From IMG/VR virus record IMGVR_UViG_3300028581_003708, positions 1-48,041 of that record: 48,041 nucleotides of DNA. The stretch is one strand, 5' to 3'. Numbering within the stretch: the first letter of the stretch is position 1; each line of letters starts with the position of its first letter. This stretch comes from a virus. Shown in pieces: positions 14,463 to 21,998 of the stretch. Position numbers and translations under genes: made by a program. A model generated the notes under the pieces. That model saw nothing but the letters and a program-made list of their open reading frames with translations, was not told where the DNA came from and searched no databases.

Positions 14463-15203
14463 ATGAGAATCGCCATATCAGGTACATCTTGCCAAGGTAA
14501 AACTACGTTTATAAATGATTTTATAAAACACTGGCCTGCTTACAATCGTTCTCAGGAATCATACAGAAAAGTTCTCAAGGATGAAAAGCTTAACATTAAT
14601 AAAAAAGTTGATAAGGATGGACAATGGAAGATTTTGAACTGTCTCATTGATGACATTCAAAAAACATCCAAAGGTGACAAAATTATATTCGATCGCTGTC
14701 CACTAGATAATTTGGTGTATTCATTGTGGAGTGAAGAAAAACAAGCTTCAGATATTGATAAAAAATTTATTGACAAATGCATTCCTCTTGTGCAAGAAAG
14801 CATGCGCGCAATTGACATAATACTGTTCATCCCCATCACCAGAGCTGCACCGGTTAAGCTGGAAATAAAAGAAAACAGAGAGCTTGACAAAGAATTTATT
14901 GAGGAAATTGATAACATATTCAAAGCCATAGCACGCAACCTGATGTCCAAAGGTGTTTGTCCATTCATGAAAGAAGATGACAGACCGCCCATGATAGAAA
15001 TCTTTGGCAATCCTGAGCAACGCGTAGAAATGTGTAAACTTTACATTGACAATCAAGGAGATCTTATTGATGAGGGTAAGAGCATCTTGGACACAGAGAA
15101 CTTGAGTAAAATGGAGCAACTCTTGAACATGCAAAAGGGTATCTTGAAAGATGAAAAATTTGAAGCGGCAGTCACAAAAAGAATCATCACTAGCCTTAAA
15201 TAA
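14463..15203 (+). CDS. P-loop nucleotide/nucleoside kinase-like ATPase
   Basis: A 246-aa P-loop protein with Walker A GTSCQGKTT at residues 7-15 and FDRCPLDNLVYS near residue 78, the Asp-Arg motif of nucleoside kinases and NadR-like AAA_28 ATPases. The rest is helical and charged. Spacing of 1 nt from queE argues for a shared transcript. A second protein of this type (32699) sits beside queF, so both are next to 7-deazaguanine genes. Substrate cannot be read from sequence; a GMP or nucleoside kinase in a salvage step, or an NAD-related kinase, are options. Confidence 0.65.
   Translation: MRIAISGTSCQGKTTFINDFIKHWPAYNRSQESYRKVLKDEKLNINKKVDKDGQWKILNCLIDDIQKTSKGDKIIFDRCPLDNLVYSLWSEEKQASDIDKKFIDKCIPLVQESMRAIDIILFIPITRAAPVKLEIKENRELDKEFIEEIDNIFKAIARNLMSKGVCPFMKEDDRPPMIEIFGNPEQRVEMCKLYIDNQGDLIDEGKSILDTENLSKMEQLLNMQKGILKDEKFEAAVTKRIITSLK
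15195..15202 (+). promoter_or_regulatory. Late-type box variant CTTAAATA, 5 nt before ATG 15208
   Basis: Lies inside the 3' end of the kinase gene; spacing is exactly 5 nt and it decides the start of the next gene. Confidence 0.4.
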
Positions 15204-15207
15204 TAAC

Positions 15208-15420
15208 ATGGCACAGTTCAATGACAAGTATGAAGAGCTTCTGGAAAGCTTCAAATACATCAAGACAGTTAAAAGAGAGTTTTACCCAAAAAACTTCAGA
15301 TTATCAGAGACATTTGTCAAAGCTTTCAGAGCTGAGTACAAACGGCTACTTGATGAAGGCATACATCCTCGCAAAGCTTTGGTGAAGCTCAACAAAGCAC
15401 TCTTATTCCACTCAAATTAA
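15208..15420 (+). CDS. Small protein with capsid-targeting-like leader, 70 aa
   Basis: A 70-aa protein, MAQFNDKYEELLESFKYIK, where LLE|S fits a prohead protease site. The remainder is basic and helical (VKAFRAEYKRLLDEGIHPRKALVKLNKALL). The start at 15208 is chosen over an upstream in-frame ATG because it gives this leader and matches the late-box spacing. The 3' end overlaps the convergent structural gene by 9 nt. No family recognised. Confidence 0.6.
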   Translation: MAQFNDKYEELLESFKYIKTVKREFYPKNFRLSETFVKAFRAEYKRLLDEGIHPRKALVKLNKALLFHSN

Positions 15421-16098
15421 TTCCGAATAAAACACACGCCACAGCAAGGGTGTTTGATATTTGACGCGGTAACCGGTGCTTATTTTAAAAACCAAATTGT
15501 TGTGGATGTCGGCACTTATTTCTGTTACAAACGGCTGACTGGAGAGTGTGACAACAGGTGTGAAGAAGAAATGAAATGGCTTGAGCTCGCCCAATGTGAG
15601 ACGAGGATTGCGTGTAAAAAAGCCGGATAATACATATGTTGCTGTGTTGGTGCTCTGTGAAACAGTCATATACTTCAAGCTTGGATTGATCCAATCAGAG
15701 CTGCTTGATTCATCAACTATGTATCTGTACAATGTGTTTTGATAAGTTGTGAGTGCTGACAGGGTGGTGGTTGTGAGCAACACATATTCTGGTGAACCGG
15801 TGACACTTGTGGATCTTGTAATCATTCCACCGTTAATGGTGAATGTGTTGTTGAAATTTGCGCTTAAAGACACACCAGACAATCCATTTGCAAAGAATGT
15901 ATTGCTTGTGATTGTATTTATTGCAGAAAAAGATTCAATGTAACTGCTGTGTCCAGACAAGTTACCTACAGCCGTGGCATTTTTATTAACATCTGTCTTT
16001 AGGAGATTAATATTTGTAAAATCAATAGCTTTAGTAAAATCACCAGATTGAATGACAAACAGGTCTCCGTCAACGACTTGTTCAACTCGAGAAAGCAT
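15412..16098 (-). CDS. Structural protein, paralogue of gene 16103
   Basis: A 228-aa beta-rich protein. Its first 55 residues (VVDGDLFVIQSGDFTKAIDF ... KTDVNKNATAVGNLSG) align with the N-terminal module of the gene at 16103 (AVNGDLLIIQTDNGLQTIDF ... KTDASGNATVIGSLSG). The two also share FTINGG(M/I)(I/V)T, GSPEY and a YR(Y/I)VVDESS block and the C-terminal STGYR/NTGYR ending. They are probably fibre or baseplate-periphery proteins that arose by tandem duplication. It lies 4 nt downstream of its paralogue in the same transcript. Exact virion role unknown. Confidence 0.65.
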   Translation of the reverse strand: MLSRVEQVVDGDLFVIQSGDFTKAIDFTNINLLKTDVNKNATAVGNLSGHSSYIESFSAINTITSNTFFANGLSGVSLSANFNNTFTINGGMITRSTSVTGSPEYVLLTTTTLSALTTYQNTLYRYIVDESSSSDWINPSLKYMTVSQSTNTATYVLSGFFTRNPRLTLGELKPFHFFFTPVVTLSSQPFVTEISADIHNNLVFKISTGYRVKYQTPLLWRVFYSELI

Positions 16099-16102
16099 TG
16101 TC

Positions 16103-16822
16103 TTATACTGTTGTATAAGTATACAACAATCTCCAGTAAAACGATGTGTCCTGAGGCACCCTGTACCCGGTATTCACAGTAAATGTTAATCCATTCAGCC
16201 CATCATTAATGACATTATTAACATATGGAAAGGTGGACAGTTGTGATGTTGTCATTAGCGTAAAATGTTGTGGTTGTATGGAACCTGGAGAAACAGTAGG
16301 ATATCTGCTAAAGAACCCGGCAAGATAATATTGTTGTGATGCATTGTTTGCTAGAACAGTAACAAAATTTTGACCAGCATCTGTGCTTGATTCATCCACT
16401 ACAATCTTGTAGAGTGTGTTTTGAAATGTAGTTAATGCAGGCAATACAGTGTTGTTTATGTGTTGGTACTCTGGTGAGCCTAGCACATATGATGCGCTGG
16501 TTACAATACCACCATTAATTGTGAATCTGTTATAATAATCAGTTGGAGCAAATATGCCTGCTTGATTGTTTGATGCATAGTTTAAACTGGCAACTGTGCA
16601 CAGTGCATTAACGTTTGTAAAGTAACAATTTGTACCAGAGAGACTGCCTATGACAGTCGCGTTTCCTGAAGCATCAGTCTTTACAGCATTAAAATTCTCA
16701 AAATCAATGGTTTGCAGTCCATTGTCTGTCTGTATGATTAACAAATCACCATTAACAGCTTCCTGTGTTTGTGGTAAATTTGTTATGCTTACTATGTTAC
16801 TGTTTGAAGTATTGATTGCCAT
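16103..16822 (-). CDS. Structural protein, paralogue of gene 15412
   Basis: A 239-aa Asn/Thr-rich beta protein with the same domain order as the gene at 15412: a 60-residue N-terminal module, a FTINGG segment, GSPEY, a VVDESST block and a C-terminal domain ending in NTGYRVPQD. Divergence between the two is considerable, so the duplication is old or selected for change. It starts 6 nt after a perfect TATAAATA late promoter. The divergent glycosyltransferase gene has its promoter in the same 30-nt gap. Confidence 0.65.
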   Translation of the reverse strand: MAINTSNSNIVSITNLPQTQEAVNGDLLIIQTDNGLQTIDFENFNAVKTDASGNATVIGSLSGTNCYFTNVNALCTVASLNYASNNQAGIFAPTDYYNRFTINGGIVTSASYVLGSPEYQHINNTVLPALTTFQNTLYKIVVDESSTDAGQNFVTVLANNASQQYYLAGFFSRYPTVSPGSIQPQHFTLMTTSQLSTFPYVNNVINDGLNGLTFTVNTGYRVPQDTSFYWRLLYTYTTV

Positions 16823-16838
16823 CTCTGTTATTTATACT
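16812..16838 (+). promoter_or_regulatory. Sigma70-like promoter of glycosyltransferase block
   Basis: TTGATT (16812-16817), 15-nt spacer, TATACT (16833-16838); predicted +1 about 16845 and a 7-nt leader to ATG 16852, the same geometry as the queE promoter. The -10 overlaps the opposing late box at 16829-16836. Confidence 0.45.
16829..16836 (-). promoter_or_regulatory. Late promoter TATAAATA, 6 nt before ATG 16822
   Basis: Perfect T4 late consensus on the minus strand for the paralogous structural genes; it shares bases with the opposing sigma70-like -10. Confidence 0.55.
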
Positions 16839-16851
16839 AATATATCTGAAT

Positions 16852-17652
16852 ATGCAAAAGATTGGAGTAGGTATAATTACATGCAATCGACCCAAGTTCT
16901 TTGTAAAATGCTTCAAATCAATACCGCAAAACGTTGAGCTTGTTGTTGTTAATGATGGTGCTGACTTTGAAGATGTTGGAAGATTGCATAGCATGCGTAA
17001 ATTCGAATACATTCACAACAAGGAAAACCTTGGTGTTGGCAAAACAAAAAACAAAGCATTCAAATATCTGCTTGAGCAAAATTGCGATCACATCTTTGTT
17101 ATTGAAGATGATATTGTTGTTAAAGATCCTGCTGTTTTTGACAAATACATAGAAGCACGAAATTTAACAGGCATACAGCACTTTAATTTTGCCTATCATG
17201 GGCCTGCAAATAAAAATAACATATCTGGTGGCAAACCAACTCCACGGTTTGTTGTTGACTATGGCAGCATAAAGGTGGCCATTAATCCTGCCAGTGTTGG
17301 TGCATTTTGCTATTACACCAGAGAAGTGCTTGAAAAGGTTGGTTTAATAGATGAGGATTTTCTCAACGCTTTTGATCATGTGGATCATGATTATCGTATA
17401 TTCAGAGCCGGGTATTCTACACCATACTGGAATTGGCCAGATCTGGCCAATAGCATGGATTACATAGATGAAATCGAATGTTCTGAAAAGAGTAGCACCA
17501 TAAGGCCAAGAAAAGATTGGCAAGAAAACCTCACAAAAGGAGCTGAGTGGTTTAAGAAAAAACATGGATACATGCCTGCATGGCAAGGTTGTGTGCCAGA
17601 TACGACCAAGGAAGATGTTGTCAAATTTCTTAGATCCATAAAACCAAAATGA
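16852..17652 (+). CDS. Glycosyltransferase, GT-A fold (family 2-like)
   Basis: A 266-aa protein with the GT-A layout: IGVGIITCNRPKFFVKCFKSI at the N-terminus, ELVVVNDGAD, NLGVGKTKNKAFKYLLEQ and FVIEDDIVV, where the EDD is the metal-binding DxD equivalent. AINPASVGAFCYYTREVLEKVGLIDEDF is typical of family 2 enzymes. The start at 16852 is used because the upstream extension reads through the promoter. The first of four successive genes overlapping or spaced by less than 10 nt, so likely one transcript. Acceptor (host surface, virion protein or modified DNA) unknown. Confidence 0.78.
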   Translation: MQKIGVGIITCNRPKFFVKCFKSIPQNVELVVVNDGADFEDVGRLHSMRKFEYIHNKENLGVGKTKNKAFKYLLEQNCDHIFVIEDDIVVKDPAVFDKYIEARNLTGIQHFNFAYHGPANKNNISGGKPTPRFVVDYGSIKVAINPASVGAFCYYTREVLEKVGLIDEDFLNAFDHVDHDYRIFRAGYSTPYWNWPDLANSMDYIDEIECSEKSSTIRPRKDWQENLTKGAEWFKKKHGYMPAWQGCVPDTTKEDVVKFLRSIKPK

Positions 17653-18401
17653 AAATAAGTTTGCTTGTACCAAGCAGAGAAAGATTGAATCTCAAGCTAA
17701 CACTCATTAGCTCCATTATGACCTCAGTGAGTGACATCAATAATGTGGAGCTTGTTTTTGGTGTTGATGAAGACGATCCCAAGCGAGACATTGTTCATAA
17801 AATTGCTCAAGCAATACCATTTGTACGTATTGTTGATATTAAAAATGATGGAAAGTTCATTGGTATTAATCGCATATGGAATATTTTAGCTGCTAATACA
17901 GACAATGAGCTGTTTGGTTATGTAGGTGATGACATGATCTTCATGACACCAGATTGGGATAAAGAAATTTTGAAAGAGTTTAACAAAACAAATTGCCCTG
18001 CAGATAACATCAAGCTTGTGCATTGCTATGACGGGCATCGCGATCGGGATGAAATATGCGTTAATGCTTTTGTACATAGAAAATATTATGAAGTGCTTGG
18101 TTATTTCTGCAAGGAAGACTTCTTAATCAATTGGTCTGATCAATGGATGTATCAAACGTTTAATGCATTTGACAGAATAAAGTACCGACGTGATATGCAC
18201 ATTCAACACAATCACTGGATTTACGGAGGCAGAAAAAAAGACAGCACAGCTGATAGAATGCTTTCAGATAATCACGACAGGATAAGTGATCAGCTTTGGC
18301 ATGACCTTGCCCCCGAAAGAGTTGCAGCTGTAAAAAAACTAGGTAAATATCTCAACATTGACCCTGACTGGACAAAGGTCGATTGTGGTAAACAAAAATG
18401 A
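17649..18401 (+). CDS. Glycosyltransferase-like protein
   Basis: A 250-aa protein starting MKISLLVPSRERLNLKLTLI, with ELVFGVDEDDPKRD and FGYVGDDMIFMTPDWD; GDD is the DxD-type metal site of a GT-A fold. The C-terminal half is rich in His, Tyr and Trp (for example HIQHNHWIYGGRKKD), as in enzymes recognising sugar acceptors. It overlaps the preceding gene by 4 nt (ATGA) and the next by 4 nt. Assignment to the fold is good; donor and acceptor are unknown. Confidence 0.7.
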   Translation: MKISLLVPSRERLNLKLTLISSIMTSVSDINNVELVFGVDEDDPKRDIVHKIAQAIPFVRIVDIKNDGKFIGINRIWNILAANTDNELFGYVGDDMIFMTPDWDKEILKEFNKTNCPADNIKLVHCYDGHRDRDEICVNAFVHRKYYEVLGYFCKEDFLINWSDQWMYQTFNAFDRIKYRRDMHIQHNHWIYGGRKKDSTADRMLSDNHDRISDQLWHDLAPERVAAVKKLGKYLNIDPDWTKVDCGKQK

Positions 18402-19000
18402 GCAAACACTCTCCAAAACCAAAGCTTTCCATCCTGATACCTTCCACACCCAACAGAGTGGCAGGCAAGATGCTTGAGTTGTTTAATTGTCTTGAAAAAC
18501 AAGTTAATAAATTATCCAATCCTAATGATGTTGAGCTGCTAGTATTGCTGGACAATAAAAAACGCTCCATAGGATTCAAGCGCGAATCATTGCTATATAT
18601 TGCACGTGGTGATTTTGTTGCTTTCATGGATGATGACGACATGGTACATGATTTTTATATTGAGGAAGCTGTGAGAGCAATTGACGCGCATCCTGAGGTG
18701 GACGTTATTACTTTCAAAGAGTATGTGTATATAAATGATTCACCGCGGTATGAATTGACCTTTGAACTTGGCTATCCGAAAAATGACGCTGTACAGATTC
18801 CAGATGCAAAGCGGCCACCATGGCACTGTTGTTTCTGGAAGAGGACCTTGGCACAGAAGTACCACTTTCCAGACCTAATGTATGGTGAGGATTGGGCTTG
18901 GGCATCACAAATCAATCAAGAAGCAAAAACAAGCCATCACATAGATAAATTCATGAGAACTTACAAGTATAATGACACTGTCACAGAAGCCATTGAATAG
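18398..19000 (+). CDS. Glycosyltransferase, family 2-like (short)
   Basis: A 200-aa protein with LSILIPSTPNRVAGKMLELFNCLE at the start, ELLVLLDNKKRSIGFKRESLLYIARGDFVAFMDDDD (FMDDDD is the DxD metal site) and a C-terminal MYGEDWAWASQI, where ED-W is the catalytic-base region of family 2 enzymes. It is shorter than typical because the C-terminal extension is missing. It overlaps the previous gene by 4 nt. The best family 2 match of the four genes. Confidence 0.75.
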   Translation: MSKHSPKPKLSILIPSTPNRVAGKMLELFNCLEKQVNKLSNPNDVELLVLLDNKKRSIGFKRESLLYIARGDFVAFMDDDDMVHDFYIEEAVRAIDAHPEVDVITFKEYVYINDSPRYELTFELGYPKNDAVQIPDAKRPPWHCCFWKRTLAQKYHFPDLMYGEDWAWASQINQEAKTSHHIDKFMRTYKYNDTVTEAIE

Positions 19001-19008
19001 CATAGTTA

Positions 19009-19824
19009 ATGAAGCGTATTGCTAATTTTACCCAAACATACAAGGGAAACTCACATTGGTCACCAGGCAGTGATGGTAAGAGCAGAGATTTTCTCATTGA
19101 AGCATTATGTAAAAATTCGGGAAAAATTAATGCTATGCAGTTGCTTGATTATCAAACACTCAATTTTCATAACATGGACGTTGAGCACTGCAAAACCTTA
19201 GCACAACAAATCAAAACCGTATTACCAGACTGTGAATTTTTTGTTTATAAAAATATGAGTTTTGGAAGCACAATATTAAAGCACATGCATCATTTAAAAG
19301 AAAAAGGCATTTCTGATGTGTTGTGGGTGCAGGATGATGAATTCTTTACACATACAAATTTTAAAGATTTTGAAACGTTAATTACTTTCTACAGAAATAC
19401 ACCAGAAGTTAAACATATAAATTTACTCAATCGTCTTGAAGATAATACACAAATAAACGCATATGCCCAGCACAAGGGCATATCACCAGTTGACAGTATA
19501 CAAGTTACAAATAATATCATATTACACAAAACCCATGCACGTGACATTGAGCCTGCTAATAATTACGTAATGGATTTCTCCGCTTTTATTTGTGACATAG
19601 ATTATTTTCTTGATAAAATGTATGATGCATCATTCATTGATCACCTTGATGCATACAGACTAGAAGGTGCAGTAAATGCAAAATGCTTACAAAACAATGT
19701 GCAGCGGTTCTTCACCAACATAAATTTCTTTGAATCGTTCAACATTGTTGGCATGCCACCTTCACTTGGCCATGGACCTGCAGCACTAGCGCGTCTCAAA
19801 AAAATAGTAATAAAAGATGCTTGA
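19009..19824 (+). CDS. Glycosyltransferase-like hypothetical protein
   Basis: A 271-aa protein. ISDVLWVQDDEFFTHTNFKDFETLI contains a DDE that could serve as the DxD site, preceded by a region like the nucleotide-binding half of a GT-A fold (TQTYKGNSHWSPGSDGKSRDFLIEAL). The C-terminal part has no recognisable family motif. Position as the last of four similar genes supports the call, but the sequence alone is weak. It ends 30 nt before the next gene, the gap being filled by a promoter. Confidence 0.5.
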   Translation: MKRIANFTQTYKGNSHWSPGSDGKSRDFLIEALCKNSGKINAMQLLDYQTLNFHNMDVEHCKTLAQQIKTVLPDCEFFVYKNMSFGSTILKHMHHLKEKGISDVLWVQDDEFFTHTNFKDFETLITFYRNTPEVKHINLLNRLEDNTQINAYAQHKGISPVDSIQVTNNIILHKTHARDIEPANNYVMDFSAFICDIDYFLDKMYDASFIDHLDAYRLEGAVNAKCLQNNVQRFFTNINFFESFNIVGMPPSLGHGPAALARLKKIVIKDA

Positions 19825-19848
19825 GTTTTCCAAACAATACATTATTAT
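19821..19848 (+). promoter_or_regulatory. Sigma70-like promoter of gene 19855
   Basis: TTGAGT (19821-19826), 16-nt spacer, TATTAT (19843-19848). Predicted +1 is 19855, the A of the start codon. Confidence 0.5.
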
Positions 19849-19854
19849 TGTAAC

Positions 19855-20442
19855 ATGATTTTAAATGACGTTAAGGTATATGATGGTAAGCTACTTCACT
19901 CCAGATTTGCATATAAGTTTTTTCGTGAAAGAACTCTGCCAATTGGTAATATTATTGCTTTCCGTTCACCCATGCATGTTGAAGCAGACGGAATGATTGA
20001 CACAGAAGACGTCCTAAACAATGACTACATTTACAGCGATGATGCAATTAATTTTCTTTGGGAGATACCCAACCTGGATCCATTTGGAGCAGTTGCATGG
20101 CAGAGACTATTCAATACACAAATAGCTAACATCTTGAGCACTCAGTATCTCAGCACACCAATTGAAGTGAATGGTGATGATTTAATTGTGCACAAGGAAC
20201 ACACACAAGGTGGTGTTACACAGCCCAAGGGCAAATGCAGCGTGAGCATCACATATTCTTCCAACAATGTGGCTCTTGGTCATACTGGTATTAATGTTGT
20301 TGCTGGAAAGAAAGCGCCTGCTTTTGCTTACTCGACTAATCTTACAGACGGCCAATCAATTGAATTCATGAAGCAAGTAGTTGAGCTTTTCTACAAGCTT
20401 AATGATGACATTTTTATTGCGACTTCAAAAGTCATTAGCTAA
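19855..20442 (+). CDS. DUF366-like protein
   Basis: A 195-aa protein that resembles the mainly archaeal DUF366 family as I remember it: an N-terminal YDGKLLHSRFAYKFF, then IIAFRSPMHVEADGMIDTEDV, IYSDDAINFLWEI, WQRLFNTQIANIL, and a C-terminal KCSVSITYSSNNVALGHTGINV. The function of that family is not known to me. It starts a tight run of early-type genes up to the helicase at 21999 and shares 1 nt with the next gene (TAATG). Identification is from pattern memory and should be treated as provisional. Confidence 0.5.
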   Translation: MILNDVKVYDGKLLHSRFAYKFFRERTLPIGNIIAFRSPMHVEADGMIDTEDVLNNDYIYSDDAINFLWEIPNLDPFGAVAWQRLFNTQIANILSTQYLSTPIEVNGDDLIVHKEHTQGGVTQPKGKCSVSITYSSNNVALGHTGINVVAGKKAPAFAYSTNLTDGQSIEFMKQVVELFYKLNDDIFIATSKVIS

Positions 20443-20825
20443 TGACCATATTTGATTTTATTTCAAATATTGCATTCACAAAGAATAAAAACTGTCTCAA
20501 TTCAATAGACGAAGAGTCAGAGTTTCAACCGTTTTTAGTCAATCGCTGGTTGAGTATGTATTCATCTGAACTTGCCAAAGTATCAAACACGCTGAACAAA
20601 TATATTGGCGTTTTTGAATCTAAAAAAGATCTATTTGCATTATTCTGTGCCACATTTCCTCGTGTGTCGGCCAAGAAAATAACATATTTTAAGAAAACTA
20701 AGGAACCTAAAGACCTAAAGGATGACGAAATTATTGCGCAAATTGCAAAAAATATAGAGCTCTCACAACGCGAAATACGCAATTATATTGGCACCTTACA
20801 GCAAGCAGACATTGATAAAGCATAA
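20442..20825 (+). CDS. Clamp-loader small subunit-like (gp62-like)
   Basis: A 127-aa protein whose layout resembles the short gp62 of marine T4-like phages: FDFISNIAFTKNKN at the N-terminus, QPFLVNRWLSMYS near residue 30, LFALFCATFPRVSAKKITYFKK in the middle and a C-terminal ELSQREIRNYIGTL. gp62 works with gp44 to load the gp45 clamp, which in T4 also activates late transcription with gp55. gp44 and gp45 are not in this window. Provisional because the family is divergent and short. Confidence 0.5.
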   Translation: MTIFDFISNIAFTKNKNCLNSIDEESEFQPFLVNRWLSMYSSELAKVSNTLNKYIGVFESKKDLFALFCATFPRVSAKKITYFKKTKEPKDLKDDEIIAQIAKNIELSQREIRNYIGTLQQADIDKA

Positions 20826-20839
20826 CATCTAATTAAATT
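20812..20839 (+). promoter_or_regulatory. Possible sigma70-like promoter of gene 20845
   Basis: TTGATA (20812-20817, within the end of the preceding gene), 16-nt spacer, TAAATT (20834-20839), a weak -10. Predicted +1 is within one base of ATG 20845. Confidence 0.3.
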
Positions 20840-20844
20840 ACAGT

Positions 20845-21306
20845 ATGCCTGCAAATATTGATCTTCTACCAACACAAAAAAGTCTGCTTGATCTGTCTGA
20901 ACTTCCAAAAAATAGCTTCAATTCCGTTTTTTACGGTTATAATATTAAATCTGTTCTTGATGATGTATTACTTGTAAAGTATGCTGATGAAACTGAAGAT
21001 GGTACCTCTATTGTGCGCAATGGGATTGTTATTCCCATTAATGCAGATACAAAAGCGTGGCGCATAGGTGAAGTAATACTTTGTGGACCATGTGCAAAAT
21101 ATGTCAAAGTGGGGGATTATGTTTGCTTTCCTAACAACCTTGGTGTGCCTGTTGCCAATCTTGACATTGAAAACCATGGCAGCTTAAAGAAGGGGTTATT
21201 TTTAAACGAGCAACGCATTTTTGGTATATGTTCAATAACAAAAGATAATGAAACTGTCGCTGCCCACATTAAAAGGTCTTCTTCTAAACAACGTAGTGGA
21301 AATTAA
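20845..21306 (+). CDS. GroES/gp31-like co-chaperonin candidate
   Basis: A 153-aa protein with a GroES-type core: VLDDVLLVKYADE, NGIVIPINADTKAWRIGEVILCGPCAKYVKVGDYVCFPNN. In GroES the corresponding pieces are D-x-VLVK, GGIVIP, GEV-x-G and VGD-x-V-x-F. T4 gp31 replaces GroES for folding gp23. An N-terminal 30 residues and a basic C-terminal tail (HIKRSSSKQRSG) are additions. The mobile loop that binds GroEL would lie around EDGTSIVRN. Fold assignment is reasonable; function as capsid co-chaperonin is inferred. Confidence 0.55.
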   Translation: MPANIDLLPTQKSLLDLSELPKNSFNSVFYGYNIKSVLDDVLLVKYADETEDGTSIVRNGIVIPINADTKAWRIGEVILCGPCAKYVKVGDYVCFPNNLGVPVANLDIENHGSLKKGLFLNEQRIFGICSITKDNETVAAHIKRSSSKQRSGN

Positions 21307-21625
21307 GTTCTTGCGCAAGCGACCACGCTTGGGTGCACCTCCTACGAGAAGAATGCTTTGCACAAACGCTTTGTCGCTTCTCATGAGCCCCGAAGGCAGA
21401 ATAGCTCTTAATTATCGTCGCGCCATTAATTACCCAAAATATGATCCTGCAGCTAAGAACGTTCTAATAACCTGGGATATATTCATGCAAGATTACAGAA
21501 GCATCAACATGGCAGCATGTGACATGATTCAAGCCATACCGGCAAATAAACAATTTTGGAAATACTTTAATGAGCGTCTCTCTTTGCTAGATGCACAGCA
21601 AAAAATGAGGTTCATGAATTCATGA
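21296..21625 (+). CDS. Conserved phage hypothetical protein, 109 aa
   Basis: The frame is open from an ATG at 21248, but the conserved-looking sequence begins at a GTG at 21296 (VEIKFLRKRPRLGAPPTRR), which overlaps the preceding stop by 11 nt and is preferred here. ALNYRRAINYPKYDPAAKNVLITWDIFMQDYR resembles a small hypothetical protein that I recall from other marine T4-like phages. It is basic with a WDIFMQDYR motif. Function unknown. It overlaps the next start by 4 nt. Confidence 0.6.
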   Translation: MEIKFLRKRPRLGAPPTRRMLCTNALSLLMSPEGRIALNYRRAINYPKYDPAAKNVLITWDIFMQDYRSINMAACDMIQAIPANKQFWKYFNERLSLLDAQQKMRFMNS

Positions 21626-21969
21626 CGTCAGTTGAACAGATTGAACGGGGCATAACCGCCTTTTTGCAGCACAATGTGACATTTGCATTAGAGAATAAGA
21701 TTGTAAAAAGAGGGAAAATTATTCTCTTTTGTGTTAAGGACTTTTTTTGTGTCTTTACATTAATTTGCGAAGAAAAAAATAATAAAAAAATTATCTATGA
21801 AATCCCGTACCCTTTTGCATTTAATATTGCAAATAAAAAAGCGGTATTTGATTATTCAGTAAATACATTTTGCAAAACAAATAAAAATTTGTCTGATATT
21901 ATCAAGACACTGGGCATTGAGAAAACGTCAAAGTTGTTTAATAAACGACTCATAGTGAATATAGTTTAA
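21622..21969 (+). CDS. Hypothetical protein, 115 aa
   Basis: Not recognised. A basic, Lys/Asn/Phe-rich protein with a beta-rich middle (KIILFCVKDFFCVFTLICEEKNNKKIIYEI). Its DNA is more AT-rich than the flanking genes. It is translationally coupled to the preceding gene (ATGA overlap) and precedes the helicase by 29 nt. No signal peptide; the hydrophobic stretch is too broken to be a confident membrane segment. Confidence 0.55.
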   Translation: MTSVEQIERGITAFLQHNVTFALENKIVKRGKIILFCVKDFFCVFTLICEEKNNKKIIYEIPYPFAFNIANKKAVFDYSVNTFCKTNKNLSDIIKTLGIEKTSKLFNKRLIVNIV

Positions 21970-21992
21970 TTTACTTTTTTGTAGTATATAAT
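21965..21992 (+). promoter_or_regulatory. Possible promoter of the helicase gene
   Basis: TATAAT at 21987-21992 places +1 exactly on the GTG start at 21999, as at folE and dpdA. The -35 (TTTAAT, 21965-21970, 16-nt spacer) is weak. Confidence 0.4.
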
Positions 21993-21998
21993 ATAATT

